A stretch of 64,000 bases of DNA from positions 558,001 to 622,000 of the forward strand of contig JAHNUO010000013.1 in NCBI GenBank assembly GCA_019787685.1. Reading direction: 5' to 3'. A program made the position numbers and the translations under genes. This document shows positions 20,322-30,635 of this stretch, piece after piece. The stretch comes from Chiua virens. Taxonomy: Eukaryota > Basidiomycota > Agaricomycetes > Boletales > Boletaceae. The number at the start of each line of letters is the position of its first letter. Within the stretch, counting starts at the first letter, position 1. Below the pieces are notes generated by a model. That model was not told the origin of the DNA, did not search any database, and saw nothing but the letters and a program-made list of their open reading frames with translations.

Positions 20322-21912
20322 CAGTGAGCAACAAAACTGTTGCAATGTTTGACCCTAATGTGGTGTGCACAATGCACTGCAACCACTCGTGGGAATGTCA
20401 CTTAGCTTTGGTGAAACCAAATAAAGTACAAATCATTGGCTACAAATTGGCCTCTGGGTCATGTGATTTGGCCCAGTGGCTGCGAAGATATTGCCATTTT
20501 AAGTCACTCTAGTCATTGCAACAGTTTTGTTGCTAAGCTATGTAAATGCAGAAACCACCTGTTGCAATGAAATATTATGTCAGCAATGAGTCATGTGATG
20601 CATAAACAGTTCAACATGATGTAAACACAGCCAAACATCATCGCTTTTACCACTTCTTTCATCATGAAATCTCTGTCCATTGATCAAACCAACCAGATCA
20701 TTACTTTCTTGGAATTGGGTCAATCAACCTGCCAAATCTCTGCTTCTACTGGGTTCAACCACTCCACCATCAGTCATATTCGTGCCAAACACTGTCCTGG
20801 CCTTCCCAAAGCCTCTGGTGGTCGTCTATCTATCATTTCCCCCACTGATATGCGCCATGCCATTCGACTTCTTGGTACTGGAAAGGCTGAAAATGCTGTC
20901 CAGATCACCAAGACTCTTCAGGATGTCAAGAACCATCCCATATTCTCACAAACCATTTGTCGTCACCTGAAAAAGGCTGGTATGAAGGCTGTAGTAAAGC
21001 AAAAACAACCTCTTCTTTCCAAGCGTCATAGGAGAGAAAGATTGGATTTTGCTATAAGCCACCAGGATTGGACTGTGGATGATTGGAAGCATGTCATATG
21101 GTCAGATGAGACCAAAATCAATTGTATTGGGTCAGATGGCAGGAAATGGGCATGGAAAAAGGCAGGAGAGGGCCTTAGTGATAGGATTGTACAGGGTACA
21201 GTCAAGTTTGGGGGAGGTTCAGTGATGATATGGGGTTGTATGAGTTGAGAAGGGGTTGGAATGGCTTGCAAGATTGATGGTAAGATGGATGCTAACCTCT
21301 ATGTGCAGATTTTAGAGGATGATCTCCAACAAACCCTGGTGAATTTTGGATTTTCTCCAGAGGACATTATCTTTCAACAAGATAATGATCCCAAACATAC
21401 CAGTAGAAAGGCCAAGGAGTGGTTTGAGGAGCATGGATTTGAGATCATGGTATGGCCTGCTCAGTCCCCAGATCTTAATCCCATAGAACATCTATGGTTC
21501 ATCCTCGAAAGAAGGCTAGCAGAGTATCCTGAGCCACCCAAGGGGATATTGGAGCTTTGGGAGAGGATTCAAGCAGAGTGGTACAAGATTGGGGCAGAGG
21601 AGTGTCAAAGGTTGATTGAGAGTATGCCCAGGAGGGTTCAGGAGGTTATCAAGGCCAAAGGAGGGTACACTTCATACTAATTACCATACCCATGATATCA
21701 GCAACAAAACTGTTCCAATGACTAGAGTGACTTAAAATGGCAATATCTTCGCAGCCACTGGGCCAAATCACATGACCCAGAGGCCAATTTGTAGCCAATG
21801 ATTTGTACTTTATTTGGTCTCACCAAAGCTAAGTGACATTCCCACAAGTGGTTGCGGTGCACTGTGCACACCACATTAGGGTCAAACATTGCAACAGTTT
21901 TGTTGCTCACTG
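20322..21912 (+). mobile_element. Tc1/mariner element 3 with 213-bp terminal inverted repeats
   Basis: It is flanked by TA (20320-20321 and 21913-21914). The TIRs are 20322-20534 and 21700-21912, 213 bp each, with few mismatches. The tip motif GCAACAAAACTGTTGCAATG recurs inverted at the inner TIR edge. It is the least decayed of the three copies. Confidence 0.94.
20664..21680 (+). pseudogene. Tc1/mariner DD34E transposase, element 3 (single nonsense codon)
   Basis: One frame runs from ATG 20664 to the stop at 21678-21680, broken only by TGA at 21246-21248 where copy 2 has Trp (TGG). N-terminal HTH segments (TCQISASTGFNHSTISHIR) precede a core with WSDETK, QQDNDPKHT and SPDLNPIEHLW; 34 residues separate the second Asp from Glu. 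About 338 codons is normal for Tc1 transposases. The family acts as a cut-and-paste enzyme at TA targets. The same Trp codon is also a stop in copy 1. Confidence 0.94.
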
Positions 21913-22062
21913 TAAGTCTCACCTCCGACCTCCGTTCTCCGTTCTCCGAAATAAAGGACAGACTTGTGACAAGGGTGCACCACACACGGTGAAGCCAAGT
22001 CCCTCTGCAAGAATAACTCCAGAGTTCCAGAGTTAATACCCCGAGTAGACCCGGTCTTAACA

Positions 22063-22927
22063 GCTGGTGTGACAGGACCAGGATTAGTGGAATGGTCAGA
22101 TAGAAAGAAAAGGGATGGGTGCAAGTATGACTCATCCCAAGGGGTTCTGAGGTTGGAGACAAAGTGTCAAGGCATTGACAAGAGCTTTGAAAGCAATCCG
22201 GATACGTTCCCGGGTGAAACCATACAAGGATTGACAAAACTGGCCGAAACACAGACAGTTGGATAGTTTGGTGACAAGGCAGAGACTTGAGCACAACGGT
22301 GATCGAGTATGAGTAAGGGCAGATAGAAAAGAAAGTTAAATGGATGAGGCAACTTAGAACGTGAGAGAAATGGGGATCCAAAGATGAATTTTTTTATTTA
22401 TGAACACAAATTTTATAGTCTCAGGTATTCCTGGGGCTTTTACAGCGGATGAAGTATCAAATAAATAAGGAAAGCATACATATACAGAGCCATCTCTCAT
22501 GGAGATCGACCCATGAAAAGGAAAACAATGTTCTGTCAAGGTGGAATAAGGTTTGATCCGTGAATCAATGGACTACCTTTAAAACATTGTATGACCCGAC
22601 TATCCATACCTTATAACCAATCAGATACATGTCAATAACATGGAACTGTCTGAAAAGAATCTAAGAAGGTACGAAATACAATGGAAATTGGACAAAAGAG
22701 AGTTGATTAGTGTGTGTCGTGCGATCTCGATTGAGCAACCCAATTCGGTCCCCTCACGCAGAAACATGTAGGAACGAAAAACAAAACATACAAATATGGG
22801 TTTGATCCACTTGGATGGACATGGGACCATGACAGACGGATAGGACAATCAATACAGGCAGTCTAGGCATCCTGTAAACAAAGTGGGAATACGGGTTTAT
22901 CACCTCAAGGGGTCATTGACTCCTACA
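22063..22927 (-). mobile_element. 3' LTR of element E (main part)
   Basis: On the minus strand it begins TGTAGGAGTCAATG at 22927. It includes a TATAAAA box near 22411-22416, preceded by a dyad (CCCAGG-AATA-CCTGAG). It matches the truncated 5' LTR at 28097-28465 over the U5 half. With the 23 bp at 9309-9331 the LTR is about 880 bp. No matching target duplication is visible. Confidence 0.75.
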
Positions 22928-23088
22928 CCCGACAAGGACTTGAATACTGACTGTCCTCAGTCAGTCACGTGACACCCGCGAATGCTGACCTTGAACCGGT
23001 GACTGGGATCGGCCATGCATTAAAGCCTCACGTTGGCTGTCTGCTCTTTCAACAAGTTTACTTTCCTCCCGATTTGCTACTCATCACC

Positions 23089-24319
23089 ATGTCTCTTATG
23101 TCCCTCGACTCCATCCTTGCATTTGCAGACTCTCCCGTCAATGAGGTGACTGTCAAGGTCAAGATGGACCTCACACAAGGCAAGGATCGGATTGCGGCTG
23201 TAGGAGGAGCTGCAAGAAGAACAGGAGGGATGGTGCCAGGAGTGGCAACGGGCTTTGGTACTTCGCGAATTTCTTAGGGTTGATCAGGTATTAACCGAAT
23301 TTGTAGGAGCATCTGAATACCACCCTTAGCCAGGCTAAATCACACAGCATTTCCTGCTGCCTCAGCAATGATATGGTGAAGACGATGTGTGAAGCAACCA
23401 CATTTTTTCATAGATGGCAGGGGGAAGTAGCTCAACGTGTGGACACTCAGAGACAACAAGCCACCTCAGGCAAGGCAATGGGGTCTGGGTCGTTCAGATC
23501 TGCTTCGCTTCTGGGTGATTCAGTCACAGGGACAGGCAAGACCATCGAGGTTGAGGCTGGCAAGAAGCGCAAGGTAAGACTGCTGTTACCTCAGATATTT
23601 CGCTCTGTTAATGGTTCTTTTCAGTGATCTGCTTGTAAGGCTGCTATGGACGAGAGCCTGTGTGACAAGGAGAAGGAGGTGGTAGTCGATGGTCCGCTTA
23701 AAATTCCAGATTGTATGGTTCACGACCTGGCGTGCGAGATGTGTGCTCAGACTAGTAAGTTGTGTGCAGGGATTCCGGGTCACACATGTGATCCTTGCTT
23801 CAAAGCCAAGGCCCAGTGCAACAAGTCAAGTGGTCAGGGCGCTAAGAGTGGGCCATTGGTTGAGAAGTAGAAACTAGCGGATCTGAAGGCCAAGGCTGCA
23901 GGTAGGACCTCTCTCCTTGGATTGCATCAACTCGGCTGATCTTTTTCATAGCATTACCTATTATCAAGGTTACCATCCCAGCTCACAAGGCCATGGTCGA
24001 TCCTTCTCCCGCATCTCCTCTGACACTGGATGCACCCAAGCCGCTCTTCTATGAGTCCAAGCCCGTGTCTCCACTCCCTTTTCAAGATAGGGGGGAAGAA
24101 GTAGAGTCACCCAAGAAGAAGTCTAAGACTGGCTTGCTGTCTGAGCCTTATGATGGGGCGGACGATATCCAATGCGCTATTCTCTCTCTGGAGGCGAAGT
24201 TCCTGTTGACCAGGTCCTTCTTCAAGGAGCTCCAGGCCCATGCTTCGGCCATGGAATTGTACATCGCTTCACAGCAGGGAGAACTGGATAGGGTAAAGCT
24301 GGCGTTTGGAATGTCTTGA
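23089..24319 (+). pseudogene. antisense zinc-cluster protein gene of element E (spliced, decayed)
   Basis: ATG 23089 starts a short open frame. The frame around 23280-23370 is uncertain. Two clear introns follow: 23574-23624 (GTAAGA...TTTCAG) and 23902-23951 (GTAGGA...CATAG). Between them lies the cluster CEMC, six residues, C, seven residues, CDPC, six residues, C (CX2CX6CX7CX2CX6C). The last exon encodes a KKKSK basic stretch and a helical C-terminus (LEAKFLLTRSFFKELQAHA). A TGA just after the first intron and a TAG at 23868-23870 break it. Its orientation opposes element E, and the ATG is about 160 bp from the 3' LTR, matching the element A layout. Confidence 0.7.
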
Positions 24320-24634
24320 GTCGTTTCCAGCCCGTCCCTACTTTTATGATACCATATAGTCAATATCCATATCCATGTCTGTGTCCATGTCCGAGTGAGA
24401 TCCCTAAGTACGAAAACAAGGATTAGAAGGGTAACAAAACGATATGGATGAAAAGAGATCTGAATGAATGACACCTGAGCGTGGGGTTCCGCCCGTCTTG
24501 TTTTCTTTGGTCATCTATCGCGTCTTTGCCTACTTTTGTAGCCTTTATCGTCTATATCGGTCGAAAGCGGATCGGTAAAACTATCACCAGGTCAAAATGT
24601 GCGTGTGCCCCATCACGCGTTCAAATACGAAAAT

Positions 24635-25372
24635 CTAGGTATTAGTTCGTTGGGGCAAGAGGGGAAATGGATAGATGTCTGTTTTTCTGTTTTTCTGGTT
24701 TTCTTTGGGGGAACGGGGGATAACCGGTTCTGGTTCAGCTGCTTCTGCCATAGGAGAAACAAATACGGATACGGATTGGAAGGAATGTGTGATGGAATGT
24801 CTGTTAATGTGAGCAAACCGACCCGGTGGTGACAACCGGTCATTTAACAATGCCATAGAGAAGGAATATGCTTGGTCCAACCAATCCTCAAAATCATCCT
24901 CTTTGGGAGGGTCATTCTCAGATGGTGGACGACGAGAGAATCTGTCTGTGCCAGTATGTCGGGTAGCAGGGATGTGAACGAGGCAAAAATTGAACAACAA
25001 AATGCCCACGATCCACCTATTAATGGTTGCGTTGGGCTGGAGGTCCGGGTTATTGATCATACCCTTAATGTATTTTGTGTCGACTTCCACTGTGAAATTG
25101 GCAACACCAAACATGAATATCCAGACTACTCGCAAAGTATGGAACAATCCGTACAGCTCCAGTTTGGCCTGAGAGTAGCAGCTCTCGGCCTCTGTGAGAC
25201 TAATTGAACCGAAGTGGTTCGGGTACCTCTTGCTGTCATCTCCTTCCTGCAATAAGATATAGCCAACCTCAATGTACGACGTATCCACTGCAAGGATAAC
25301 CTCGTTCCCGGATTCGTAATCCAGGCAACGAAGAGCAGGGGAGTGACAGATCACATCCTTGAGATGCAGCAT
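24635..25372 (-). pseudogene. RNase H region of element E
   Basis: A minus frame of 245 codons. The RNase H fold begins with ALRCLDYESGNEVILAVDTSYIEVGYIL and continues through LTEAESCYSQAKLELYGL. It ends in the lineage-typical tether (RPPSENDPPKEDDFEDWLDQAYSFSMALLNDR). After it the reading loses homology and runs into non-coding DNA, so integrase is deleted. The frame is open, but the upstream RT carries a damaged active site. Confidence 0.82.
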
Positions 25373-25414
25373 AGCAATTTGTTGGGGTTCTCCCCATTTG
25401 AATGAGATGCTCTT

Positions 25415-26350
25415 TCAGGTCAAGTTGACCAACGGTCGAGCAATCATAGCAAAATTTTTGATGAAAATTTGAAGAACACCGCACACACCTAAGAATCCGC
25501 GTACTTGTGTTAGGTTCTGACACTTGGGCCAATTGTGGATTTTTTGTACCTTCTTTTCGTGAGGGATACGGCCATCAGCTGTACACTTGTGTCCGACTAT
25601 GGTCACGTCTGGTGCTGTGAGTACAAATTTCTTAGTGGATACTGTTACTCTGACATTTTGTAGTCGTTGTAGGATGCGATGGACTATGAGGAGGTGCTCC
25701 CAGATGAAGTGACAAATACCTGGGTTTTCTGCGATGGTTTCATAAGAGTCATCCAGATTTTGGTAGTGGGTCGAGACTGTTTTGACTGGCAGATCATTTA
25801 TGAATGGATAGGTATAACAAGGTATCTCGTCCTGCAAAATAAACAACATGTTGGCCTGATAGATTTGTACCGTGTTTGTGTACCCCATGGGTACCATAGT
25901 GAGCCAGTGTGGACCCATTGGACTGTTGAAAGTGGTGAGGTTGCGTGAATCTGGGTGTAATGGATGTTGGTCGTATCTGGCAAACAAGTCCATCATCCTG
26001 TATACTGTGTATCTGGCAAAAGATTCCGTGAAGTGTTTGACAAGGGGTGGGGTAGAAGAGTCGCAGATTGTCACTGCATTCAGTGGCTGCAAGTCATGGA
26101 TGAGTTGTAGCGATTTACCATCCTGTTTTAGGATGCAAAACCACCGCGATCAATAGGCAGATGTTGAGGGTTCATACACACTGGACGCAATCCAGTCCTT
26201 GATAATCTGAATCATGTCAGCCCACATTGCAGGGGGGACTGGGATGTTTCGCAGTATCCAAGGTGTATGAGGTATGGTAGGAATTTTGACAGGGGGGAAA
26301 TATTGTTTGAGGAGATGGCCCTGCTCGGTCGGTATCCAAGCAAAGGCCAT
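25415..26350 (-). pseudogene. reverse transcriptase of element E (altered active site)
   Basis: The N-terminal RT piece (26350-26150) reads WIPTEQGHLL, PTIPHTPWI and VYEPSTSAY. The main frame 26092-25415 reads QPLNAVTICDS, MMDLFARYDQHPL, a palm box FINDLPVK and the thumb VRGFLGVCGVLQIF. Relatives have FIDD at the palm box, so the first catalytic Asp is Asn here (a G-to-A change), which should abolish activity. A stop separates the two pieces. This RT branch differs from the chromovirus RTs of A and D. Confidence 0.82.
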
Positions 26351-26421
26351 TTCGTGTTCACGGACGATCCATTGGATTAATTTGACTTCTTCTGGCCATA
26401 GCCAGTTAGCCAGGTCAAGAT

Positions 26422-26814
26422 CTAAAGCATCAGCGCTTTCCTGTGTGAAATGTTGTCCAGGGATAAAGTTGGGTGGACGAGTAGGTATTGTAAAGGTTTC
26501 AGTCTGGTGATAGGATCATCCAGCAGAGATCGCATGATACGAAACTCCTCCCCAGTAGGAACAACTACCGACTGAACTTTACGTGCTACCGGTTTATACA
26601 CCAGTGCGTGCAAAATGGTATCATATGAATAAATGGAAGTGATAGTGGAAAGAACATCCAGATTAGGGTCTGTATGCGTGGATAATAAAAATGAGTAATT
26701 GGTTGAAGGCGGGACTGGTCCGATTGAAAGAGGTGGAAGCCGTGTGTAAGAAGTCGGGAAATAGAGAGATGAAATGAATGACAGTTCTAAAAAAAATGAA
26801 ACTGGATGTGACAC
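26422..26814 (-). pseudogene. protease-RT linker region of element E
   Basis: A 130-codon minus frame lies between protease and RT. It is Pro/Ser-rich at first, and the second half (YKPVARKVQSVVVPTGEEFRIMR) resembles the linker that precedes RT in this gypsy lineage. No catalytic motif is present. It is listed as part of the decayed pol. Confidence 0.5.
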
Positions 26815-26918
26815 GGATAGAAGATTGAAATCTCCCTGATTGGTATACAGATCATCAATAGCTAAAAACCCAAGTCCATTTCAACGACAGTCTGATGGCT
26901 GTTACACTGTTTCTTTTC

Positions 26919-27449
26919 TCAGCAACAGGGGCATCCTTCCGTCCATGCCTGAGTAGACAAAGAGAATTGCTTCCCCGTCTTAGGGTCATGCAGTGTAATC
27001 ATCTGTGCTCCATCCGGGTAATCGTCAGCAGTTGCACTCATGAGGCAATGAAACGGTTGTCTGAGCAATAGGTCAAAGTTTGCCCTGGCCAGAATCTGGA
27101 CCTGAAGCATCACGTCACCCGTACCAAAGTCTACAGATAGGTTCTCCAGTACCCCCACTGTTTTGTCAACACTTGTGTTGGCGGATGACATATTCATCAT
27201 GTGATCCAACTGAATTGGGATACCGAGTATCTCCCAGATATGTTTGGGCATTGTGACAATCTCGGACCCAGAGTCCAAGACGCATCGGATGGGTCGTCTG
27301 GATTCTCCTATCTTGGCCTCAATTGACTGAAGGGGAAGACTGTGATGCGCCACTATGAGTCCATCATCGTTTCTGTTTATCTGGTCGCCATATTTGCGTT
27401 CGATCGCAAACGGGTCGGATCGCAAACGGGTCGAGACCCACAAGCTCAT
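26919..27449 (-). pseudogene. aspartic protease of element E
   Basis: A 176-codon minus frame with the retropepsin-like core RCVLDSGSEIVTMPKHIWE and a second conserved strand FDLLLRQPFHCL. It is followed by the C-terminal segment ITLHDPKTGKQFSL found in this gypsy lineage. The catalytic Asp is present. It lies between the gag remnant and the RT linker in the expected order. Confidence 0.8.
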
Positions 27450-27582
27450 TTACCTGCACAGAATGAGTGGATAGGTTAGTCATTACTCATTTAGTGGTAG
27501 TAAGGTCCTGAAATTGTTTTTGGAACTCTGGTGCTACCATGAATAAATCGTTAATGGGCACGGGTATACTCATATCCAGGAC

Positions 27583-28056
27583 TCAGTCCAACACTCGTTG
27601 TGGAGCTGAGTCATCCTCGAGCAGAAACGAGTACCTATATTGCATTGTAGGGTTAAACGAAGGATTAGTTTGTGCTGCGCGGAAAGGAGGATTACTTTTG
27701 TTGTTGGCACGACTAGAAGAGGAAGAACTGGACAGTCCGGCTATTGCAGATGCAGGTGTGGGTGATGAGGCTGGTGGAGAGTGTGATGGCATAGATGATG
27801 ATGATGATTGGGGGTTAGCTTCTTTGGCGGTCTGTAACTCTGGCGAGATGATCTCCTCAGACACCGTGGCTGACTGATTGTTTAGTTTCTGAGGTGGCAT
27901 ATATATGCCGTCAAACCAAACACATTTACCCTTGTCCTTGGTTGCCTTATCTGCCTGGAATGTAGCCCAAGCCTGTGCAATGTACGGCTGGAAATCCGGG
28001 TCAGCTACTACAGATAGAGGTTTGCTTTCCTCATCTGTTTTCGTGAGCGATCTCAT
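27583..28056 (-). pseudogene. gag-derived N-terminal ORF of element E
   Basis: A 157-codon minus frame starts 26 bp after the primer site. It is Ser/Pro-rich in the middle and ends with MQYRYSFLLEDDSAPQRVLD, a segment that precedes protease in related agaricomycete gypsy elements. The capsid core and zinc knuckle are missing, implying a deletion between gag and protease. Confidence 0.6.
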
Positions 28057-28080
28057 CCTGACAACCTAAAAAGAACCCCT

Positions 28081-28094
28081 TGCAGTGGGCTCCA
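28081..28094 (-). promoter_or_regulatory. tRNA-type primer-binding site of element E
   Basis: On the element strand TGGAGCCCACTGCA follows the LTR end (TTCTTCA) after a 2-nt AC spacer. The same TGGAGCCCACC appears at the same place after the LTRs ending at 57784 and 60144. A site starting TGG after a 2-nt gap fits priming by a tRNA 3' end. I cannot name the tRNA. Confidence 0.7.
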
Positions 28095-28096
28095 GT

Positions 28097-28465
28097 TGAA
28101 GAACTATAAAATGGGCTGGTGTGACAGGACCAGGATTAGTGGAATGGTCAGATAGAAAGAAAAGGGATGGGTGCAAGTATGACTTGTCCCAAGGGGTTCT
28201 GAGGTTGGAGACAAAGTGTCAAGGTGTTGACAAGAGCTTTGAAAGCAATCCAGATATGTTCCTGGGTGAAACTGTACAAGGATCGACAAAACCAGCCAAA
28301 ATGCAGACAGTCGGATAGTTCGGTGACAAGGCAGAGACTTGAGCACAACAGTGATCGAGTACAAGTAAGGGTGGATAGAAAAGAAAGTTAAACGGACAAG
28401 GTGACTTAGAACGTGAGAGAAACGGGGATCCAAAGATGAATTTTTTTATTTACGAACACAAATTT
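28097..28465 (-). mobile_element. truncated 5' LTR of element E
   Basis: It holds the U5 side of the E LTR and aligns base for base with 22063-22410 plus 9309-9331. It stops just before the TATA box, at the junction with an F-family LTR fragment at 28466, so U3 is lost. It preserves the uninterrupted site into which element A inserted in the other LTR. Confidence 0.82.
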
Positions 28466-28861
28466 TGAAACAACCTAGAACGATAATCGAACTAGTAGTT
28501 GGATAGAGTGAGGAGAGGGTGTTCAATCAAAGAGGCGAAAACTCCAAGAGAACTTTGTTAGAGTTCTCTGGCTTCAATTCATGGGGTTTATATACTCCAT
28601 GGATGTCGGAGTTCTAAACTGAGTATGAACTACATAGATAAGACAGAGAGACATGATTGGATGATAAGGTGTGAATCTTATGAGTCATAGATAAGGGTTC
28701 ATAGCCTTGCACAGGTATCTGGCAGGTATGAGTCATGTGGAATCAGAAATGAAAGATAAGAGAATGAGTCATGGATAAGGCTGTGATTATGTGGTAGTCA
28801 ATAGGACATGATCCTGTGGACAGCCTTGACATGAGGCATGATCATTAGAAAAGATTGAAAG
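28466..28861 (-). mobile_element. LTR fragment of the element F family
   Basis: It aligns with 5240-5640, starting TGAAACAACCTAGAAC and containing the TATA region and AGAACTTTGTTAGAG. The last stretch of the LTR (the TGTTACGATATC end) is missing where KDZ sequence begins. Confidence 0.8.
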
Positions 28862-29016
28862 TAGCCTGATCCAATTTATCCCACTTGAAGAAGGAACCAA
28901 GTGCATGTTTTCGGATGTTAATCTTGAGATCATGTGCCAAAAGGAGAATTTGAATGAACTCGAATGATATCCCTTCTAGCTCAGGAAATATATCCTGAAT
29001 GTTCAGGGAAGTGTAG

Positions 29017-29620
29017 TGTTACAACTTTTCTCTTTTGCCTTGTCGACTCCATTTTCCCAATGGACTCTTACCTAGCTCTTCCACTCTATGACCCACTCCC
29101 TGTACTTGTGGAGATCATATCGCTCCATAGCATGGTAGCTTTCTTTGTTCTTTGATCAGTCATCATCATATGACTCCCTCTTCTCATGAAGTATCCCTAC
29201 TTCACCTTTGTTCCCTTTGCTTGGTTCTATCCTTCTTTGGAACACCTCTTTATATCAACGTATATACACCTCGCAGCGATACTCCTTGTACATACTGCAA
29301 TCTAGCTGAGTATCACTGCTCCACTCACCACAGTGCCTGTGATCACTCAACCGGACTACTCTTAGTCCTACTTGAACACTCGGACTCATTGTAGTCACCC
29401 TCGACCCTCGACCGACCCTTGGGTATAGATTCCCAACCAGACAACTCTCAGCAACACCTGAGTTTTCACTCGTCTCTCTGGTAGCAATCCGCTGACCAGA
29501 AACCTTCGTTCAACTCTTCAGCACACCACATATCAAGTGGTGGTTATTTGAGTTATCGCAGCCACTTGGTACTTGGTGCTTTTGTGGCTACATTAGGTCC
29601 TACCTGGAACTATCGTAACA
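29017..29620 (+). mobile_element. solo LTR of the element D family inside the KDZ gene
   Basis: It runs TGTTACAACTTTTC...AACTATCGTAACA, 604 bp, in the D-LTR orientation. The flanks are TGTAG (29012-29016) and CATAG (29621-29625). Both derive from CGTAG by one CpG transition each, and restoring that sequence makes the KDZ codons read through in frame. A TATA-like region lies near 29251. Confidence 0.88.
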
Positions 29621-30635
29621 CATAGAGGGAGTCCATCTTGCTCATCAGTCGTGTGTGTGTGCACTCCAATCCAGTGAGGACATCTAAGGCATCAGTCATA
29701 CTAGGTACCTTCTCAACAGCCTCTCTAGCAACCTGTAAAGCACGTTCAGTGGCAGAGAGGTCAGCCTGCAGCATAACGACAGCATCAAGCTCCTTCTTCA
29801 AATGGTTGGGAGCATCTGACACATCATACATTAGACACCAAACACAATGATGATTCACAGAAGGCTACATACAGGATCAAATCAACAACTGCACCTGTTT
29901 TTGGTCAGACCATTGCTTCTTGAGCTCTTGAAGGCTGTATCAGCTTTCTTCAATCTGTTTGTGTGCAGTATCCTCATGGCCTTGGAGATTACACCAAAGA
30001 TGCCAATTGATCCAGTCACCAAGATCATCACACATCTCTTTACCAACTGCAGTGGCCTGACAGTCAATTAACCAGATTCAGCAGTTGTGCTAGCAACAGA
30101 TTACATGTCAGAGGGATCATTTTTGGTAGTATTGACATACCAATGAGGAATGTTCAATGGTGATCAATTTGATGAGCCTAGACCAGAGGTGCTCTGTGCC
30201 TTTGCCGTCCAAAAGTCCTAAGCCAACTACCATGCAGGGGTTAAACACGAGCTGGCAGGCCCACTTGTGACCATAAGCATGCATGACTGAGGTTGCAAAA
30301 TGGATCTTTTTGAGGATTGAGGGATTGAGGATCTCGTACTAGGCACTAAGTCAGACAAAATCGTGCAAATGGGAAAAACATACCTTGGATAACATCCTGT
30401 GAAGGACACAACCGATATCATACAGGATGACTACAGTGGCTTTGGGTGGCAGTGATGAAAACAAGTGGGTGATCAGGGCAATCATGTACTTCTGCTCTTC
30501 TCCTGGTGAGTTGATGTTAGCAAAGGAGAGTGGACAGATCAGGGCCATGAGTCTGGTGTCATCATAGCAATCAATATCAGCTTTGCATTTATTGCCATCT
30601 GCAGCTTCATATGATGCTTCACACACATTGATTGC

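Larger units (their letters stand above)
9332..22062 (+). mobile_element. complete chromovirus A (Tf1/sushi-type Ty3/gypsy) with nested insertions
   Basis: LTRs begin TGTCATATCC and end GGTCTTAACA. The element is bounded by GCTGG on both sides (9327-9331 and 22063-22067). The order is 5' LTR, self-priming site, gag, protease, RT, RNase H, integrase, chromodomain, antisense zinc-cluster gene, 3' LTR. Nested inside are Tc1/mariner elements at 10029-11621, 12515-14125 and 20322-21912, and a solo LTR at 17579-18203. Chromodomain plus self-priming places it in the Tf1/sushi chromoviruses. The gag-pol frames have nonsense and frameshift damage. Confidence 0.93.
19912..22062 (+). mobile_element. 3' LTR of element A, interrupted by Tc1/mariner element 3
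   Basis: It begins TGTCATATCCCG at 19912 and ends GGTCTTAACA at 22062. Removing the transposon at 20322-21912 and one TA rejoins the LTR at the place matching 9750-9752 of the 5' LTR. The flank GCTGG at 22063-22067 repeats the left flank. The CCG array recurs near 21920-21945. Confidence 0.92.
22063..28465 (-). mobile_element. Ty3/gypsy element E (integrase-less, decayed, with antisense gene)
   Basis: On the minus strand the order is truncated 5' LTR (28465-28097), tRNA-type primer site, gag remnant, protease, RT, RNase H, then the antisense zinc-cluster gene (plus strand 23089-24319) and the 3' LTR (22927-22063, completed by 9331-9309). No integrase is found between RNase H and the antisense gene. 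Gag and protease belong to a different lineage from A and D. Confidence 0.8.

Noticed and set aside
20664..21680. TGA in the transposase read as Trp or selenocysteine (alternative code)
   Set aside because: TGA also ends or breaks many other frames here, and copy 2 has TGG. A CpG or G-to-A mutation is simpler.
22721..22860. Possible separate gene in the E LTR
   Set aside because: Only short frames. The stretch fits U3 of an LTR that begins TGTAGGAG at 22927.
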